Positions 1-8,792 of a stretch of 59,569 nt of DNA are shown in pieces; positions within the stretch are counted from its first letter, which is position 1; every line of letters begins with the position of its first letter. The notes under the pieces were generated by a model, which saw only the letters and a program-made list of their open reading frames with translations, was not told the origin of the DNA and ran no database searches. The stretch lies in the NCBI GenBank assembly GCA_025458105.1, contig JALOTD010000005.1, forward strand, positions 1 through 59,569, written 5' to 3'. A program made the position numbers and the translations under genes. Origin of the DNA: Tabrizicola sp. Its GTDB lineage: Bacteria > Pseudomonadota > Alphaproteobacteria > Rhodobacterales > Rhodobacteraceae.

Positions 1-611
1 GCGGCGCGTTCGCCGTAGTTTTCGACGTCCCACTGCTTGCGGTATTCCAGGCAATGGGGGACGCGGACGAAGCCGTCGGGGAAGGGCCCGTACTGCATGG
101 CGCGCTGGTCCTGACCGGCGGAGGCGAGGGCGGCGATGGTGGTGCCGTGGTAGTCGCGGTCGCGGTAGAGGATCTTCCACTTCTTCCCGCCGTGATGCCG
201 GTGGGCGATCTGGCGGACCATCTTGTAGACCTTCTCGTTCGCCTCGGACCCCGAGTTCGAGTAGTAGACGCGGGTCATGCCGGGCATCTTCTCGATCAGG
301 CGCTTGGCGAAGACCGAGCCGGGGATCGAGCCTGCGGCACCGGCGAAGTAGTTCATCTTGATGAGCTGGTCGCGGACGGCGTTGGCGATGGACTCGCGGC
401 CGTAGCCCACGTTGACGGTCCAGACGCCGCCCGAGACGCCGTCGATATGCTCCTTGCCCTTGGCGTCCCAGACGCGCATGCCGCGGCCCTCGACGATGAC
501 GCGGGGGTCGACGGTTTCGTACTGCTTGTGCTGCGAGAGGTGGTGCCAGACATGGGCGCGGTCGGCCTCGACCACCTGACCGATGTCGTTCAATCCTGCG
601 AAGCCTTCCAT
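1..611 (-). CDS. tpa: Class III aminotransferase, likely taurine-pyruvate aminotransferase (partial, 3' end outside window)
   Basis: The N-terminal 203 residues of a PLP-dependent class III (omega) aminotransferase are visible, and the gene runs off the left edge. The start MEGFAGLNDIGQVVEADRAH, the VWDAKGKEHIDGVSGG region and the cofactor-phosphate loop YYSNSGSEANEKVYKM are typical of the family. The segment HHGGKKWKILYRDRDYHGTT continues the large domain. The catalytic lysine lies beyond the window. The family moves an amino group from taurine or a similar primary amine to pyruvate, giving sulfoacetaldehyde and alanine in the cytoplasm. The taurine assignment rests on remembered resemblance to Rhodobacteraceae Tpa proteins, so a beta-alanine or omega-amino-acid substrate is possible. 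The gene is divergent from the ABC cluster at 783, with a 171-bp promoter gap between them. Confidence 0.75.
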   Translation of the reverse strand, partial: MEGFAGLNDIGQVVEADRAHVWHHLSQHKQYETVDPRVIVEGRGMRVWDAKGKEHIDGVSGGVWTVNVGYGRESIANAVRDQLIKMNYFAGAAGSIPGSVFAKRLIEKMPGMTRVYYSNSGSEANEKVYKMVRQIAHRHHGGKKWKILYRDRDYHGTTIAALASAGQDQRAMQYGPFPDGFVRVPHCLEYRKQWDVENYGERA

Positions 612-782
612 GGGCTGTCCTTTCACGCGATTTTGCCGCGCATCATCGGGGAAAGCGGCGGCGGTCGTTATGTCCAGAGGGATGTGCCTGTTAGGGCCAG
701 ATGGCGGCCCTGCGACAGGATGCGGGGGTTGAGGCCGCGTCCCTTGCGCTAGATGATCGCGCGGTAAGGCAGGGGGCGCAAG

Positions 783-1397
783 GTGGTTCTGACGGTCAGC
801 GAGGTGTCGAAGTCCTATCCGTCCGCCGAGGGGCGGGTGGCGGTCTTGTCCGGCGTCAGTCTGGCGCTGGGGCCTGGAGAGAGCCTGGCGCTGACGGGGG
901 AGTCCGGGTCGGGGAAGTCGACGCTGCTGCATCTGGTAGCGGGGCTGGACCTTGTGGATGCAGGCGAGATCGTGGTGGGCGGCACGCGGCTTGCGGGGCT
1001 GGAGGATGCGGCCCGGGCGGCCTTGCGGCGCGACCGGATTGGCCTCGTGTTCCAGCAGTTCAACCTGATCCCGTCGCTGACGGCGGGGGCGAACCTGGCG
1101 TTTCAGGCGCGGCTGGCCGGGCGGCATGATCCGGCGTGGTGCGCGCATCTGGCGGGGGCGATGGGGCTGTCGGGGCTGATGCACCGCTACCCGGACCAGT
1201 TGTCGGTGCGGCCGCCGCTGATCCTGGCGGATGAGCCCACAGGCAACCTGGATGAGGCCGCGGGCGAGGCGGTGATGGGCCTGATGCTGGATCTGGTGGC
1301 CGAGACGGGGGCGGCGCTCCTCATGGTCACGCATTCCGACCGGCTGGCGCAAAGGCTGGACCGGCGGCTGCATCTGCAGGGGGGGCGGGTCGCGTGA
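783..1397 (+). CDS. LolD/MacB-type ABC transporter ATPase lacking the signature motif
   Basis: This 204-residue ATP-binding subunit of a MacB/LolD-type (FtsX-partnered) transporter starts at GTG 783. Walker A is GESGSGKST (residues 39-47), the Q-loop is VFQQFN (about 89-94), Walker B is LILADEPTGN (146-155), and the switch histidine is in MVTHSD. The text runs YPDQLS directly into VRPPLILADEP. The rest of the LSGGQ signature and the following QRVAIARAL helix, about 14 residues or 42 nt, are absent in frame at about position 1205. Family members are normally about 220-230 residues. Without the signature helix the ATP sandwich cannot be completed, so the protein is probably inactive unless this is an assembly error. 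The stop overlaps the permease start (GTGA). Confidence 0.8.
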   Translation: MVLTVSEVSKSYPSAEGRVAVLSGVSLALGPGESLALTGESGSGKSTLLHLVAGLDLVDAGEIVVGGTRLAGLEDAARAALRRDRIGLVFQQFNLIPSLTAGANLAFQARLAGRHDPAWCAHLAGAMGLSGLMHRYPDQLSVRPPLILADEPTGNLDEAAGEAVMGLMLDLVAETGAALLMVTHSDRLAQRLDRRLHLQGGRVA

Positions 1398-3740
1398 CGG
1401 CCTTTCTCGCCCTTCTCTCACACTGGCGGCGGCATCCGTTGCAGCTGGCGATGCTGCTCGTGGGGCTGGCGGTGGCGACGGCGCTGTGGTCGGGCGTGCA
1501 GGCGATCAACGCCGAGGCGCGGGCGGCCTATGCCCGGGCGGCGGGGACGCTGGGGCAGGATCGGCTGGACCGGCTGGTGCCTGCGGAAGGCGTTCTGTCC
1601 ACGACCGATTTCGCGGCGATGCGGCGTGAGGGCTGGCCCGTCTCGCCCGTGCTGGAGGGTCGGACCGCGCGAGGGTTGCGGGTGCTGGGGGTGGAGCCCT
1701 TGACCCTGCCCCGCGCGGCGGCGGTGCCGGGGCTGCCGTCCTTGGGCTCGGACGATCTGACCGGGTTCCTGCGCGGCACCGTGGCGCTGGTCGCGCCCGA
1801 GACGCTGGCCCGGCCCGAGGTGGCAGGGGCGCTTCAGGGCCTGACCGTCACGCCCGCGCCGGACCTGCCGCCGATGACGGTGCTGGTCGACATCGCGCTG
1901 GCCGAGCGGCTTCTGGACCAGCGGGGCACAGTCACGGCCCTGTTGATCGACCCTGCCCGCCCCCTGCCCGGCCCGGTGCCCGAGGGCCTGACGCTGCGCG
2001 CCCCCGCCGCCGACGATGGCCTGACGCGGCTGACCGACAGTTTCCACCTGAACCTGACCGCCTTTGGCGTCCTGGCCTTTGCAGTGGGGATCTTCATCGT
2101 CCATTCCGCGATAGGCCTGGCCTTCGAACAGCGGCGCGGGGTGATGCGGACCTTGCGGGCGCTGGGGGTGTCGTCGCGGCGGCTGGGGGTTCTGGTGATG
2201 GCGGAACTCGTGGCGTTGGCGCTGGTGGCGGGTGGCATCGGGATTGGGCTCGGCTATGCGCTTGCCGCCGCGCTGTTGCCGGATGTGGCGGCGACGCTGG
2301 GGGGCCTTTACGGCGCGGCGGTGCCGGGGGTGCTGGAGCTGCGCCCCGGCTGGGTGGCGGCGGGTCTGGGCATGGCGCTTCTGGGCACGCTGGTCGCAGG
2401 CGGTCAGGGGCTGTGGCAGGCAGCGCGGATGCCGCCCCCGGATGCGGCGGGTGCAGGGGCTGGCGGGGCTGGGATTGCTGGCGACCTCGGGGGTGCTTCT
2501 GATGCTGGGTCAGGGGCTTTGGGCCGGGTTTGCGGTGCTGGCGACGCTGCTTCTGGGCGCGGCGCTGGTCCTGCCGGTGGTGCTGGCGACGGGACTGGGT
2601 CTGGCGGAGCGGCGGGCGACCGGCGTTGTCGCGGGCTGGTTCTGGGCCGACACGCGGCATCAGTTGCCGGGGCTGTCACTGGCGCTGATGGCGCTTCTGC
2701 TCGCGGTGGCGGCGAATATCGGGGTGGGGACGATGGTCGCGAGCTTTCGCACCACCTTCACCGGCTGGCTGGACCAGCGGCTGGCGTCCGAGCTGTATCT
2801 GACCGCCGAAAGCCCGCAGCAGGCCGCGGACCTGCGTCAATGGCTGGAGCCTCGGGTGGAGGCGGTGCTGCCGATCGTAGCGGCCGAGGTGCCGCTGACG
2901 GGCCAGCCGGGCGAGGTCTATGGCGTGGCCGATCATGCGACCTATCGCGACAACTGGCCCCTGCTGCTGGCCGCGCCCGAAGTATGGGATCTGGTGGCGC
3001 GGGGCGAGGGCGTGCTGGTCAACGAACAGATGTACCGCCGGGCGGGGCTGGGTTTGGGCGATCCGGTGGTCCTGCCGGGGGGCGCGCTGCCGGTGGTCGG
3101 GGTCTATTCCGACTATGGCAACCCCAGCCCGCAGGCGATGCTGGGGCTTGCCGCCTTTGCCGCCCGGTTTCCCGGGGTGGAGGGCCTGCGCTTTGCCCTG
3201 CGGGTGCCGCCTGACCGGGTAGAGGCTGTGGCGCAGGAGCTTCGGGAGGCCTTTGCCCTGCCCGAGGGCTCGATCATCGATCAGGCCGGGATCAAGGCGT
3301 TCTCCTTGCGCGTCTTCGAGCGGACCTTCGCGGTGACCGGCGCCTTGAACACGCTGACGCTGGGGGTGGCGGGGATCGCGATGCTGGCCAGCCTGCTGAC
3401 GCTCGCGGGTCTGCGATTGCCGCAGCTGGCCCCGGTCTGGGCGATGGGGATGACGCAAGGGCGGCTGGCGGGGCTGGATCTGGCCCGGACGCTGGTGCTG
3501 GCGGCGCTGACGGCGGTGCTGGCCCTGCCGTTGGGGTTGGCGCTGGCCTGGGTCCTTCTGGCGGTGGTGAATGTCGAGGCCTTCGGCTGGCGCCTGCCGA
3601 TGCAGGTCTTCCCGGCGGACTGGCTGCGGCTTCTGGCGCTGGCGCTGGTGGCGGCGCTGGTCGCGGGCCTCTTTCCGGCCTGGCGGCTGATGCGGCGGCA
3701 ACCGGCCGATCTGTTGCGGGTGTTCGCCCATGAACGCTAA
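1394..3740 (+). pseudogene. FtsX-like ABC permease, interrupted by a +1 frameshift
   Basis: The two reading frames together give a permease of about 780 residues of the FtsX/LolC/MacB superfamily. The first part (1394 to about 2440) has an N-terminal TM segment (HPLQLAMLLVGLAVATALW), a periplasmic domain and the FtsX TM block FGVLAFAVGIFIVHSAIGLAFEQRRG. The second part (from about 2440) continues with GLLATSGVLLMLGQGLW, a second periplasmic domain and a final FtsX block ending LFPAWRLMRRQPADLLRVF. The frame changes by +1 near 2430-2450, where there are runs of C and G. Removing one base there restores a continuous protein. The product would form the membrane pore partnered with the upstream ATPase and the AttH-like protein downstream, whose ATG at 3730 overlaps this gene by 11 bp. 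A sequencing error is a real alternative. Confidence 0.75.
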
Positions 3741-4785
3741 GGCTGTTGTCATTGCGCTGATCCTGGGCGGCCCGGCCCTTGCGCAGGGCTTTGCCGACAT
3801 GGGCGCCCCGGCCGAGGGGTTCGCCCTGCCCGAGCGGGGCCATGTACTGGAGTTTCCGGCCGATCACGGGGCGCATCCGGATTTTCGGATCGAGTGGTGG
3901 TATCTAACGGCGACCCTGGAGGGGCAGGACGGCACGCCTTATGGCGTGCAGTGGACGCTCTTCCGCACCGCGATGGCGCCTGGTGAGAGCGTGGGGTGGG
4001 AGAGCCCGCAGCTGTGGATGGGCCATGCGGCGGTGACGACGGCGACCACCCACCATGTCGCGGAGCGGCTGGCGCGGGGTGGCGTGGGTCAGGCAGGGGT
4101 GTCGCTGGAAGGCGGCTTCCGGGCCTGGATCGACGACTGGGCGATGGTCTCGACCGCCGGGGCGGGCGAGGATGCGCTGGACCGGCTGGACCTGTCGGCG
4201 CGGGGCGAAGGGTTCGGCTATGATCTGCAACTGGTGGCAGAGGGGCCCTTGGTTTTGCAGGGCGACCGGGGCTATTCGGTGAAATCCGAAGGCGGGCAGG
4301 CGAGCTACTATTATTCGCAGCCCTTCTACCGGGTCGAGGGGGTGCTGGACCTGCCAGAGGGACCGATCGAGGTGACGGGGAATGCCTGGCTGGACCGGGA
4401 ATGGTCGTCGCAGCCCTTGGCGGCGGATCAGACGGGATGGGACTGGTTCAGCCTGTCGTTCGACACGGGCGAGAAGATGATGGGTTTTGTCCTGCGCGGG
4501 GGGGCGGGGGATTTCACCTCGGGCACCTGGATCGCAGCCGACGGGACGCCCACGCCCCTGCCCCCGGGTGCGCTGCGGGCGCAGGCGCTGGAGACCCATG
4601 TGGTCGCCGGGCGCGAGGTGCCGGTGGTCTGGCGCCTGCGGCTGGAGGAGCGGGCGCTGGACGTCACCCTGCGGGCGCTGAACCCCGGGGCCTGGATGGC
4701 GACGAGTGTGCCGTATTGGGAAGGGCCGGTCCGAGTAGAGGGCAGTCACGCCGGTCGCGGATATCTGGAGATGACCGGCTATTAG
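3730..4785 (+). CDS. AttH/CrtC-like lipocalin-fold secreted protein
   Basis: This 351-residue protein has a signal peptide (MNAKAVVIALILGGPALAQ) and then the AttH / carotenoid-1,2-hydratase-like double lipocalin fold. Recognisable blocks are FRIEWWYLTATLEG near residue 55, GVQWTLFRTAM, YYYSQPFYRVEGVLDL, the WLDREWSSQPL motif near 225 and GWDWFSLSFDTGEKMMGFVLR. Homologues commonly sit beside ABC ATPase/FtsX pairs, as here, and are thought to be periplasmic hydrophobic-ligand handling partners. The start ATG lies inside the end of the permease, which implies translational coupling. No enzymatic role can be assigned. Unlike its two upstream partners, this gene looks intact. Confidence 0.8.
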   Translation: MNAKAVVIALILGGPALAQGFADMGAPAEGFALPERGHVLEFPADHGAHPDFRIEWWYLTATLEGQDGTPYGVQWTLFRTAMAPGESVGWESPQLWMGHAAVTTATTHHVAERLARGGVGQAGVSLEGGFRAWIDDWAMVSTAGAGEDALDRLDLSARGEGFGYDLQLVAEGPLVLQGDRGYSVKSEGGQASYYYSQPFYRVEGVLDLPEGPIEVTGNAWLDREWSSQPLAADQTGWDWFSLSFDTGEKMMGFVLRGGAGDFTSGTWIAADGTPTPLPPGALRAQALETHVVAGREVPVVWRLRLEERALDVTLRALNPGAWMATSVPYWEGPVRVEGSHAGRGYLEMTGY

Positions 4786-4858
4786 GTGCGGGCGGCTTCG
4801 AAACGGAGCGGCTTGCGCCGAAAGACTTTTGCCTCGTCGCAGGCCGTCGCCTCCTCCT

Positions 4859-4880
4859 TGGGTGAAGGGGGTTTCACCCG
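4859..4880. terminator. Stem-loop between convergent AttH-like and ridA genes
   Basis: The arms GGGTGAA and TTCACCC flank a G-rich loop. They lie 70-90 bp after the AttH-like stop and just before the ridA stop on the other strand. Two convergent genes end here, which fits a bidirectional terminator or mRNA 3' end. There is no U-tract on the plus strand, so the call is tentative. Confidence 0.35.
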
Positions 4881-4912
4881 CAGACCCCCAGGATGTTTGA
4901 AGAAGAGAAAGC

Positions 4913-5302
4913 CTATAGCTTGGCGGCGGTGACTTCGACCTCGACCAGGAACTCGGGGCGGGTGAAGCCCGAGACGATGACAAGGGTGGAGGCGGGAAGT
5001 CGGCTGACGCCCTTGAGCCAGGCATCGCGGGCGGCCATGTAGCCCGGCATATGAGCGCGGTCGGTGACGAAGGCGTTGATGCGGATGACATCGGCGGGGG
5101 TCATGCCCGCTTCGGCCAGGATCACAGCGCAGTTGACGAAACAGAGACTGGCCTGCGCCTCTGCACCCTCTGGCACCGTGCCGTCCGGGGCAAGGGCCAG
5201 CTGGCCGGAGGTCACGACCAGACGCGCGCCCAAAGGCACCTCGACACCGTGGGCATAGGCGGCGAAAGGGGGAGCGATGGTCGGCGGGGCAAGGCTGCGC
5301 AT
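4913..5302 (-). CDS. RidA/YjgF/YER057c/UK114 family protein
   Basis: This 129-residue protein of the RidA superfamily forms trimers that hydrolyse reactive enamine/imine intermediates or act in related small-molecule chemistry. The family pattern is clear: LVVTSGQLALAPDGTVPEGA, then CFVNCAVILAEAGMTPADVIRINAFVTD, then FTRPEFLVEVEVTAAKL. The final arginine that anchors ligands in RidA is in the GFTRPEFLVEVE segment. The start at MRSLAPPTIAPPF (5302) is chosen because it matches the usual family length. The longer frame to 5422 would add an unlikely basic extension. The gene is divergent from the ABC importer operon starting at 5534. It may belong to one of the non-archetypal Rid subgroups, for which the substrate is unknown. 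Confidence 0.88.
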   Translation of the reverse strand: MRSLAPPTIAPPFAAYAHGVEVPLGARLVVTSGQLALAPDGTVPEGAEAQASLCFVNCAVILAEAGMTPADVIRINAFVTDRAHMPGYMAARDAWLKGVSRLPASTLVIVSGFTRPEFLVEVEVTAAKL

Positions 5303-5533
5303 GGGTCTCACGGGTTGCTGGCGGGTCGGATTGTGACATAACCGGGTCGTCGGCGGCAGGGAATCCTTGCCTGGCCGAGGTTTCTGCCTACAATTTAAGC
5401 GGAAGTTTGCCCCAACTGCCACTTACCCATGCTTTTCCAACGATTTTCGGAGCCTGAACTGCAAGACCCCTCGCCTTGCCTCCCGGTCAATCTAGGCTTT
5501 GGGTCAAGAAACGAACTCGACAGGAGCACCCAG

Positions 5534-6538
5534 ATGAAGACGATCTCCCGCCTTGCTTGCGCAACTGCCATTGCATCGCTGGCCGCCCCGGCCATGGCCG
5601 AAAACGCGGCCGTGGTCTTTGGCACCAATTGGCTGGCCCAGGCCGAACATGGCGGATTCTATCAGGCGGTGGCCGATGGCACCTATGCGGCCTGCGGTCT
5701 TGACGTGACGATCCAGCCGGGCGGCCCGCAGGTGAACAACCGCGCGCTGATGATCGCGGGCAAAGTTGATTACCACATGGGAGGGAACCTTCTGGAGGCG
5801 TTCAGCGCCGCGGCCGAGGGGATCCCGATCGTCGCCGTCGCCGCAAGCTTTCAGAAGGAGCCGCAGGTCATCCTGACCCATCCGGGCAAGGCTGCGACCT
5901 TCGAGGACCTGAAGAAGCTGGACAAGATCCTGATCGGGGATCAGGGCTATGCCTCGTTCTACCAGTGGATGAAGGCGGCCTATGGCTTCACCGATGAACA
6001 GCGCGAGGTCTATACCTTCAACCCCGCGCCCTTCATCGCCAATGAAAACTGGGGGATGCAGGGCTATCTGTCGTCGGAACCCTTCTTCGTCGCCAAGGAA
6101 ACCGGCTGGGAGCCGGAAGTCTTCCTGATCGCGGATGCGGGCTATTCGACCTATTCGACGCTGATCGAGACGATGGCCGACACGGTGGCCACGAAGCCCG
6201 AACAGGTGACCTGCTTTGTCGAAGGCTCGATCAAGGGCTGGTACAACTACCTCTACAACGACAACACCGCCGCCAACGAGATGATCAAGAAGGACAACCC
6301 CGAGATGACCGATGAGGCCATCGCCTATGCCATCGAAAAGATGAAGTCGGCGGGGATCGTGGATTCGGGCGATACCGAGACGATGGGCATTGGTGCCATG
6401 ACCGAGGCGAAGGTGAAGGACTTCTTCGACAAGATGGTAGAGGCGGGCGTGGTTGCGGCAGACCTGGACTGGTCGGCCACCATCAACACCTCGTTCGTCA
6501 ACAAGGGCGTGGGGATGGATCTAAAGCCCAAGATGTAA
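5534..6538 (+). CDS. NMT1/THI5-like ABC transporter substrate-binding protein
   Basis: This 334-residue periplasmic solute-binding protein has a signal peptide (MKTISRLACATAIASLAAPAMA, cleaved before ENAAVV). The SsuA/THI5-like fold is seen in VVFGTNWLAQAEHGGFYQAVADGTYAACGL and GGPQVNNRALMIAGKVDYHMG. This class captures sulfonates, nitrate analogues, pyrimidine moieties of thiamine or flavins. The sequence does not settle which ligand is bound. The ATG at 5534 follows an AGGAG sequence 6 nt upstream. It is the first gene of a same-strand operon with ATPase, permease and two NAD(P)H reductases, and a strong stem-loop lies just after it. The reductase neighbours suggest an aromatic or redox-active ligand, which is inference only. 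Confidence 0.88.
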   Translation: MKTISRLACATAIASLAAPAMAENAAVVFGTNWLAQAEHGGFYQAVADGTYAACGLDVTIQPGGPQVNNRALMIAGKVDYHMGGNLLEAFSAAAEGIPIVAVAASFQKEPQVILTHPGKAATFEDLKKLDKILIGDQGYASFYQWMKAAYGFTDEQREVYTFNPAPFIANENWGMQGYLSSEPFFVAKETGWEPEVFLIADAGYSTYSTLIETMADTVATKPEQVTCFVEGSIKGWYNYLYNDNTAANEMIKKDNPEMTDEAIAYAIEKMKSAGIVDSGDTETMGIGAMTEAKVKDFFDKMVEAGVVAADLDWSATINTSFVNKGVGMDLKPKM

Positions 6539-6546
6539 AGGCTTGT

Positions 6547-6574
6547 GTAGGGTGGGCCGTCCTACCCACCCTAC
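6547..6574 (+). terminator. Intercistronic stem-loop after the binding-protein gene
   Basis: A perfect 10-bp inverted repeat (GTAGGGTGGG and CCCACCCTAC) with an 8-nt loop starts 9 bp after the stop of the solute-binding protein and ends 10 bp before the ATPase ATG. There is no U-run. Such hairpins in importer operons usually stabilise the upstream mRNA or attenuate downstream genes, giving excess binding protein. This reading is inferred from position and structure. Confidence 0.5.
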
Positions 6575-6583
6575 CCTTCCACA

Positions 6584-7381
6584 ATGAACGATCTTATCCA
6601 CCGCCCGATCCTGCCGCTGGGCCAGCGCCCGAAGCTGATAGAGCTTGCCCAGGTGGGCAAGGTCTTCAATGGCCAGGTCACGGCCTTGCGGGACATGGCG
6701 CTGACCGTGAACGCGGGCGATTTCATTTCTCTCCTTGGCCCGTCGGGCTGCGGCAAGTCCACCGCGCTGCGGCTGATCGCGGGGCTGTCGACGCCGACGC
6801 AGGGCCGCATCCTGTGGGAAGGCGGCCAGGGCGCGGGCGATCTGGGCGTGGTCTTCCAGGAGCCCACGCTGATGCCCTGGGCCACTGTGGCGCAGAACGT
6901 CTATCTGCCCTTCCGGCTGCGCGGGCAGTCCTTTCCTTCCGTCAAGGGCGAGATTGACGAGGCGCTGGCGCTGGTCGGCCTGTCGGCCTTTGCCGAGGCC
7001 TATCCGAGAGAGCTTTCGGGGGGCATGAAGATGCGCGTCTCCATCGCGCGGGCGTTGGTGACGAACCCGCGGCTGATCCTGATGGACGAGCCTTTCGCCG
7101 CGCTGGACGAGATCACGCGGCACAAGCTGAACACCGACCTTCTGGCCTTGCGGGAAAAGATCGGCTGCACGGTGATCTTCGTGACCCATTCCGTCTTTGA
7201 AAGCGTCTTCCTGTCCGACCGGATCGTGGTGATGGCCGCCCGCCCCGGAAGGGTGATCGAGGAGGTGCTGGTCACCGCGCCCTACCCGAGGGACGAGGTG
7301 TTTCGCACTTCCGCCGACTATGCGGCGCATTGCCAAGTGGCGAGCCAGGCCCTGCACCGCGCGATGGGGGATGCTACATGA
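6584..7381 (+). CDS. SsuB/TauB-type ABC importer ATPase
   Basis: This 265-residue nitrate/sulfonate/taurine-type importer ATPase hydrolyses ATP at the cytoplasmic face to drive uptake of the ligand delivered by the 5534 protein. Walker A is GPSGCGKST (about 52-60). The Q-loop region is VVFQEPTLMPWATV. The signature is LSGGMKMRVSIARAL, Walker B is LILMDEPFAALDE, and the switch histidine is in FVTHSVFESVFLSDR. All motifs are intact, unlike the ATPase at 783. The stop overlaps the permease start by 4 bp (ATGA), so the two are probably translationally coupled. Confidence 0.92.
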   Translation: MNDLIHRPILPLGQRPKLIELAQVGKVFNGQVTALRDMALTVNAGDFISLLGPSGCGKSTALRLIAGLSTPTQGRILWEGGQGAGDLGVVFQEPTLMPWATVAQNVYLPFRLRGQSFPSVKGEIDEALALVGLSAFAEAYPRELSGGMKMRVSIARALVTNPRLILMDEPFAALDEITRHKLNTDLLALREKIGCTVIFVTHSVFESVFLSDRIVVMAARPGRVIEEVLVTAPYPRDEVFRTSADYAAHCQVASQALHRAMGDAT

Positions 7382-8214
7382 GCGACGCGCTGCTGGACCC
7401 GGAAGAGGCCCGCCGCCTGCGCGGCAAGCGTGTGGAGCGGGTGGCGAAATGGGCGCTGCCGGTGGTGGTTCTAGTGGTGCTGCTGGTCCTGTGGGACCGG
7501 CTGATCGTCTGGTACGAGATCCCGCATTACCTGCTGCCGGGTCCGGGCCGGGTGATCGAGACGCTGGTCAAGGACTGGGCGATGCTGTTCGAGGCGTTCC
7601 TGGTGACGCTGCAGATCACGCTTCTGGCCCTGGCGGTGGCGGTGATCGGCGGTGTTGGGCTGGCGGTCCTGTTCAACCAGAGCCGCTTTGCCGAGATGTC
7701 CTTCTACCCCTATGCGGTGATCCTGCAGGTGACGCCGGTCGTGGCGATTGCGCCCCTGATCTTCATCTATGTCGAGAACCGGACGGTTGGCCTTCTTCTG
7801 TGCGCCTGGATCGTGGCCTTCTTCCCGATCCTGTCGAACACGACGCTGGGGCTGAATTCGACCGACCACAACCTGCGTGACCTGTTCCGGATCTACGGCG
7901 CCTCTCGCTGGCAACGCTTGCGCTATCTGCAGCTGCCCTCCGCCCTGCCCTATTTCCTTGGGGGTCTGAGGATCGCGGGCGGCCTGTCGCTGATCGGCGC
8001 CATTGTCGCAGAATACGTGGCGGGAACCGGTGGGATCGGGTCGGGCCTGGCGTTCCGGATCCTGGAGGCGGGGTATCGGTTGAATATCCCACGCATGTTC
8101 GCGGCGTTGCTGCTGATCGCGGTGACGGGGGTGGTGATCTTCGCCGGGCTGTCCTTCCTGTCGCACATGCTTTTGCGCAGGTGGCACGAAAGCGCGTTGA
8201 AGCGGGACAGCTGA
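7378..8214 (+). CDS. ABC importer permease (BPD transporter family)
   Basis: This 278-residue inner-membrane permease of the SsuC/TauC/ThiX type has about six hydrophobic segments, starting with WALPVVVLVVLLVLWDRLIV. The EAA-loop coupling region is LRDLFRIYGASRWQRLRYLQLPSALPYFLGGLRI. The C-terminal EYVAGTGGIGSGLAFRILEA stretch is characteristic of this family. It forms the channel with the ATPase at 6584 and the binding protein at 5534. The stop overlaps the next ATG by one base (TGATG), which points to one transcript through the two reductase genes. Substrate specificity is not evident. Confidence 0.9.
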   Translation: MSDALLDPEEARRLRGKRVERVAKWALPVVVLVVLLVLWDRLIVWYEIPHYLLPGPGRVIETLVKDWAMLFEAFLVTLQITLLALAVAVIGGVGLAVLFNQSRFAEMSFYPYAVILQVTPVVAIAPLIFIYVENRTVGLLLCAWIVAFFPILSNTTLGLNSTDHNLRDLFRIYGASRWQRLRYLQLPSALPYFLGGLRIAGGLSLIGAIVAEYVAGTGGIGSGLAFRILEAGYRLNIPRMFAALLLIAVTGVVIFAGLSFLSHMLLRRWHESALKRDS

Positions 8215-8792
8215 TGCGGGCGCTGGTCGTCTTTGCGCATCCCTGTGAGGAAAGCTTTTCCGCCGCGCTGAAGGATGTGGTGGTGGGGCGGCTGGCCGCG
8301 CGGGGGTGGCAGGTGGACCTTTGCGACCTTTACGCCGAAGGCTTCGACCCGGTGCTGACGGCCGAGGAGCGCCGCGCCTATCACGACATTCCGGGCAACA
8401 CCGCGCCGGTTGCGGCGCATGTCGACCGGCTGCGGGCGGCAGAGGCGCTGATCTTCGTCTATCCGACCTGGAACTTCGGGTTCCCTGCGATCCTGAAGGG
8501 GTACATCGACCGGGTGTTCCTGCCGGGAGTATCCTTCGTCCTGAAGGATGGTCTGGTGGCCCCCGGCCTACGGCATATCCGCAAGCTGGCCGTCGTCACC
8601 AGCTATGGCGCCACGCCCTTCCGCGCCTGGGCCGCCGGGAACCCGCCCAAGCGCTATGTCACACGCGTGCTGCGCTATATCAGCCGCCCGGACCGGTTGC
8701 GGTATCTGGCGCTTTACGACATGAACCGGGCCAATGACGCCCGCCGCCGGGCCTTCCTCGCCCGTGTAGCCGCAGAGATGGACCGCCTGTGA
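8214..8792 (+). CDS. Flavodoxin-fold NAD(P)H-dependent oxidoreductase, copy 1
   Basis: This 192-residue protein of the flavodoxin-like fold family (MdaB/KefF/NQO1 type) probably binds FMN or FAD and reduces quinones or similar acceptors with NAD(P)H. The opening MRALVVFAHPCEESFSAAL is the phosphate-binding strand-loop. LYAEGFDPVLTAEERRAYHD and IFVYPTWNFGFPAILKGYIDRVFLPGVSF form the flavin site. It is coupled to the permease (TGATG) and to copy 2 (GTGA). The two copies are clearly paralogous, sharing the FAHP/YCHP, YPTWN/YPTWW and DRVFLPG blocks. In this operon they may process the imported compound, but no substrate can be read from sequence. Confidence 0.85.
   Translation: MRALVVFAHPCEESFSAALKDVVVGRLAARGWQVDLCDLYAEGFDPVLTAEERRAYHDIPGNTAPVAAHVDRLRAAEALIFVYPTWNFGFPAILKGYIDRVFLPGVSFVLKDGLVAPGLRHIRKLAVVTSYGATPFRAWAAGNPPKRYVTRVLRYISRPDRLRYLALYDMNRANDARRRAFLARVAAEMDRL

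Noticed and set aside
54..752. A 232-residue plus-strand frame at the left end
   Set aside because: It is a shadow of the aminotransferase on the other strand. The minus-strand protein has clear motifs.
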